Origin: Gammaproteobacteria bacterium
GTDB taxonomy: Bacteria; Pseudomonadota; Gammaproteobacteria; Pseudomonadales; Pseudohongiellaceae
Assembly: GCA_016762995.1 (NCBI GenBank)
Contig: JAESUT010000034.1
Coordinates: 4,032-11,782, forward strand
Direction: 5' to 3'
Length of the DNA: 7,751 bases
Positions 7,205 through 7,751 of the stretch are shown here, piece after piece; within the stretch, counting starts at the first letter, position 1; every line of letters starts with the position of its first letter. The translations under genes and the position numbers were made by a program. The notes below the pieces were generated by a model, which saw nothing but the letters and a program-made list of their open reading frames with translations, did no database searches and was not told where the DNA came from.

Positions 7205-7257
7205 TTTCCACGTAGATTCCAATATTAGCTGTATAACAGCCCTCCGTACAGTGGAAA
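7205..7257. repeat. nested inverted repeats upstream of the DUF1631 gene
   Basis: An outer pair, TTTCCAC (7205-7211) and GTGGAAA (7251-7257), encloses an inner pair, GCTGT (7228-7232) and ACAGC (7236-7240), with a 3-nt centre. The two centres of symmetry are about 3 bp apart. The inner element contains CTGT and ACAG but with too short a spacer for a LexA box, which needs eight bases between them. It lies 30-82 bp upstream of the DUF1631 start, in the expected promoter or leader, so an operator or RNA hairpin is possible. Confidence 0.35.
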
Positions 7258-7336
7258 CAGCGTCTTGTGGACTGGTCTAAACCCGCTAAATCTCTCGTAT
7301 TGGCCGATTTTAGTGGCGTTTCAGGGTTCTTTCTGA

Positions 7337-7418
7337 CCTATAGGGTTACAGGCATTTTTGCGCGCGCAGATTAGAGATCAACCAACGAGTGACGCTTTGA
7401 CTCAATTATTCCTATAGG
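7337..7418. repeat. two copies of the palindrome CCTATAGG
   Basis: The perfect 8-bp palindrome CCTATAGG occurs at 7337-7344 and again at 7411-7418. The starts are 74 bp apart, close to seven helical turns, so both would face the same side of the DNA. Paired sites of this sort can bind a dimeric regulator, but the sequence alone does not show that any protein binds here. Confidence 0.3.
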
Positions 7419-7488
7419 AAAGGTCTTCACTGGGTGAGAATTCTTCGCAGATCTGTGCTCGAGGGGCTCTACCATTATGTGGGGCAAG

Positions 7489-7524
7489 CATAGCAATAGG
7501 CCCTAGTTACCTTGTCATGCTATG
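7489..7524 (-). terminator. inverted repeat downstream of the thioesterase gene
   Basis: CATAGCA (7489-7495) is exactly complementary to TGCTATG (7518-7524), with a 22-nt loop that contains the near-palindrome TAGGCCCTA. It begins 18 bp after the thioesterase stop on the minus strand, where a terminator is expected. No T-run follows in the minus-strand direction, and the loop is long, so this is only a weak candidate. Confidence 0.2.
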
Positions 7525-7541
7525 AGAAATCTTGTGAGGGC

Positions 7542-7751
7542 TTAGTTGGTCATCATGTCTAACCACTGCTGGGGCGCGCGGGTAACTCTGCCGCTGTGGT
7601 CAGTCCAAATATGTTGAGTAAAACCGGTTACTAGGATTGATTCGTCACCTTCCATACAGACCTCATAGGCAAAGCGAATTCGTCTGCTTTTGTTTTCTTC
7701 AACCCAGGTGCGAACTTTAACAATGTTGCCATAGCGCAAACTGCCTACGTA
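7542..7751 (-). CDS. acyl-CoA thioesterase, hotdog fold (YbgC/FadM type), C-terminal part
   Basis: The reading frame is open to the right edge of the window, so this is the last 69 residues of a longer protein; the family is normally about 130-150 residues. The first visible residues are YVGSLRYGN, followed by IVKVRTWVEE, IRFAYEV and a C-terminal GFTQHIWTDHSGRV. These match the later strands of the 4-hydroxybenzoyl-CoA thioesterase-like fold as found in YbgC and FadM proteins. The residues that carry catalysis in this family (an Asp near the N-terminus) would lie outside the window and cannot be checked. Its likely role is hydrolysis of acyl-CoA thioesters in the cytoplasm. An in-frame TTG at 7739 could look like a start but falls inside the conserved domain, so it is not the real one. 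Between this stop and the DUF1631 start lie 366 bp, so co-transcription is uncertain. Confidence 0.82.
   Translation of the reverse strand, partial: YVGSLRYGNIVKVRTWVEENKSRRIRFAYEVCMEGDESILVTGFTQHIWTDHSGRVTRAPQQWLDMMTN

Larger units (their letters stand above)
7176..7541. other. non-coding gap between the thioesterase and DUF1631 genes
   Basis: These 366 bp follow the stop of the thioesterase gene and precede the DUF1631 start on the minus strand, so they should hold a terminator for the first and a promoter for the second. I see no credible gene: the only short frame noticed, 29 codons from 7491 on the minus strand, has no supporting ribosome site or recognisable product. A possible minus-strand promoter is TTTCCA with TATACA at 16-nt spacing (within 7230-7257), but each box matches the sigma-70 consensus at only four of six positions. 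Structural features are listed separately: nested inverted repeats at 7205-7257, two CCTATAGG palindromes at 7337 and 7411, and an inverted repeat at 7489-7524. Confidence 0.5.

Noticed and set aside
7228..7240. A LexA (SOS) box at GCTGTATAACAGC
   Set aside because: The CTGT and ACAG halves are separated by three bases, not the eight required in the known LexA site of gammaproteobacteria.
7737..7739. TTG at 7739 as the start of a 65-residue small protein
   Set aside because: The frame stays open to the window edge, and the residues before it (YVGS) continue the thioesterase domain, so the gene is cut by the window and is not a small protein.
1..7751. CRISPR arrays, insertion sequences, tRNA or rRNA genes, or a defence system
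   Set aside because: I found no regularly spaced repeats, transposase-like protein, terminal inverted repeats with target duplications, or tRNA/rRNA signatures, and none of the encoded proteins belongs to a known defence family.

Overview
The window holds four complete protein-coding genes and the 3' end of a fifth. Base composition looks close to balanced. The gene types suggest a gammaproteobacterium, possibly a free-living marine one: a DUF1631 protein, a YbgC/FadM-type thioesterase, and a secreted protein combining redoxin, cytochrome c and copper-monooxygenase-like parts. That placement is inference from family distribution; no taxonomic marker gene is present.

Layout. Positions 1-277 are non-coding leader with several small inverted repeats. 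Positions 278-2017 (+) encode an exported fusion protein: an N-terminal thioredoxin-fold (AhpC/TSA-like) domain, a short c-type haem domain with one CXXCH, and a C-terminal pair of domains resembling the peptidylglycine alpha-hydroxylating monooxygenase (PHM) fold. A 155-bp gap follows, with a long imperfect hairpin and a perfect 14-bp palindrome. Next come a 12-helix MFS transporter (2173-3456, +) and, 43 bp later, a membrane-anchored or exported serine hydrolase of the class C beta-lactamase fold (3500-4843, +). These two are probably co-transcribed. The plus-strand genes converge on the DUF1631 gene (4926-7175, -) across an 82-bp gap that holds a 10-bp inverted repeat, likely a shared terminator. 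Positions 7176-7541 are non-coding, with nested inverted repeats and two copies of an 8-bp palindrome. The end of a hotdog-fold acyl-CoA thioesterase gene (7542-7751, -) runs off the right edge.

How the genes may work together. The transporter and hydrolase could form a small uptake-and-hydrolysis unit: an envelope-located amide or ester hydrolase beside an organic-anion-type MFS carrier. The substrate cannot be read from the sequence. The fusion protein upstream may be independent, because a hairpin and palindrome-rich gap separates it from the transporter. DUF1631 and the thioesterase are separate minus-strand units.

The most unusual observation is in the fusion protein. The residues expected to bind the first copper (HH plus a later HY) are present. 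The His-X-His expected at the second, catalytic copper is replaced by Arg-Met-Asn, although the expected Met ligand near the C-terminus remains. I see no mobile element, CRISPR array, RNA gene or obvious defence system.
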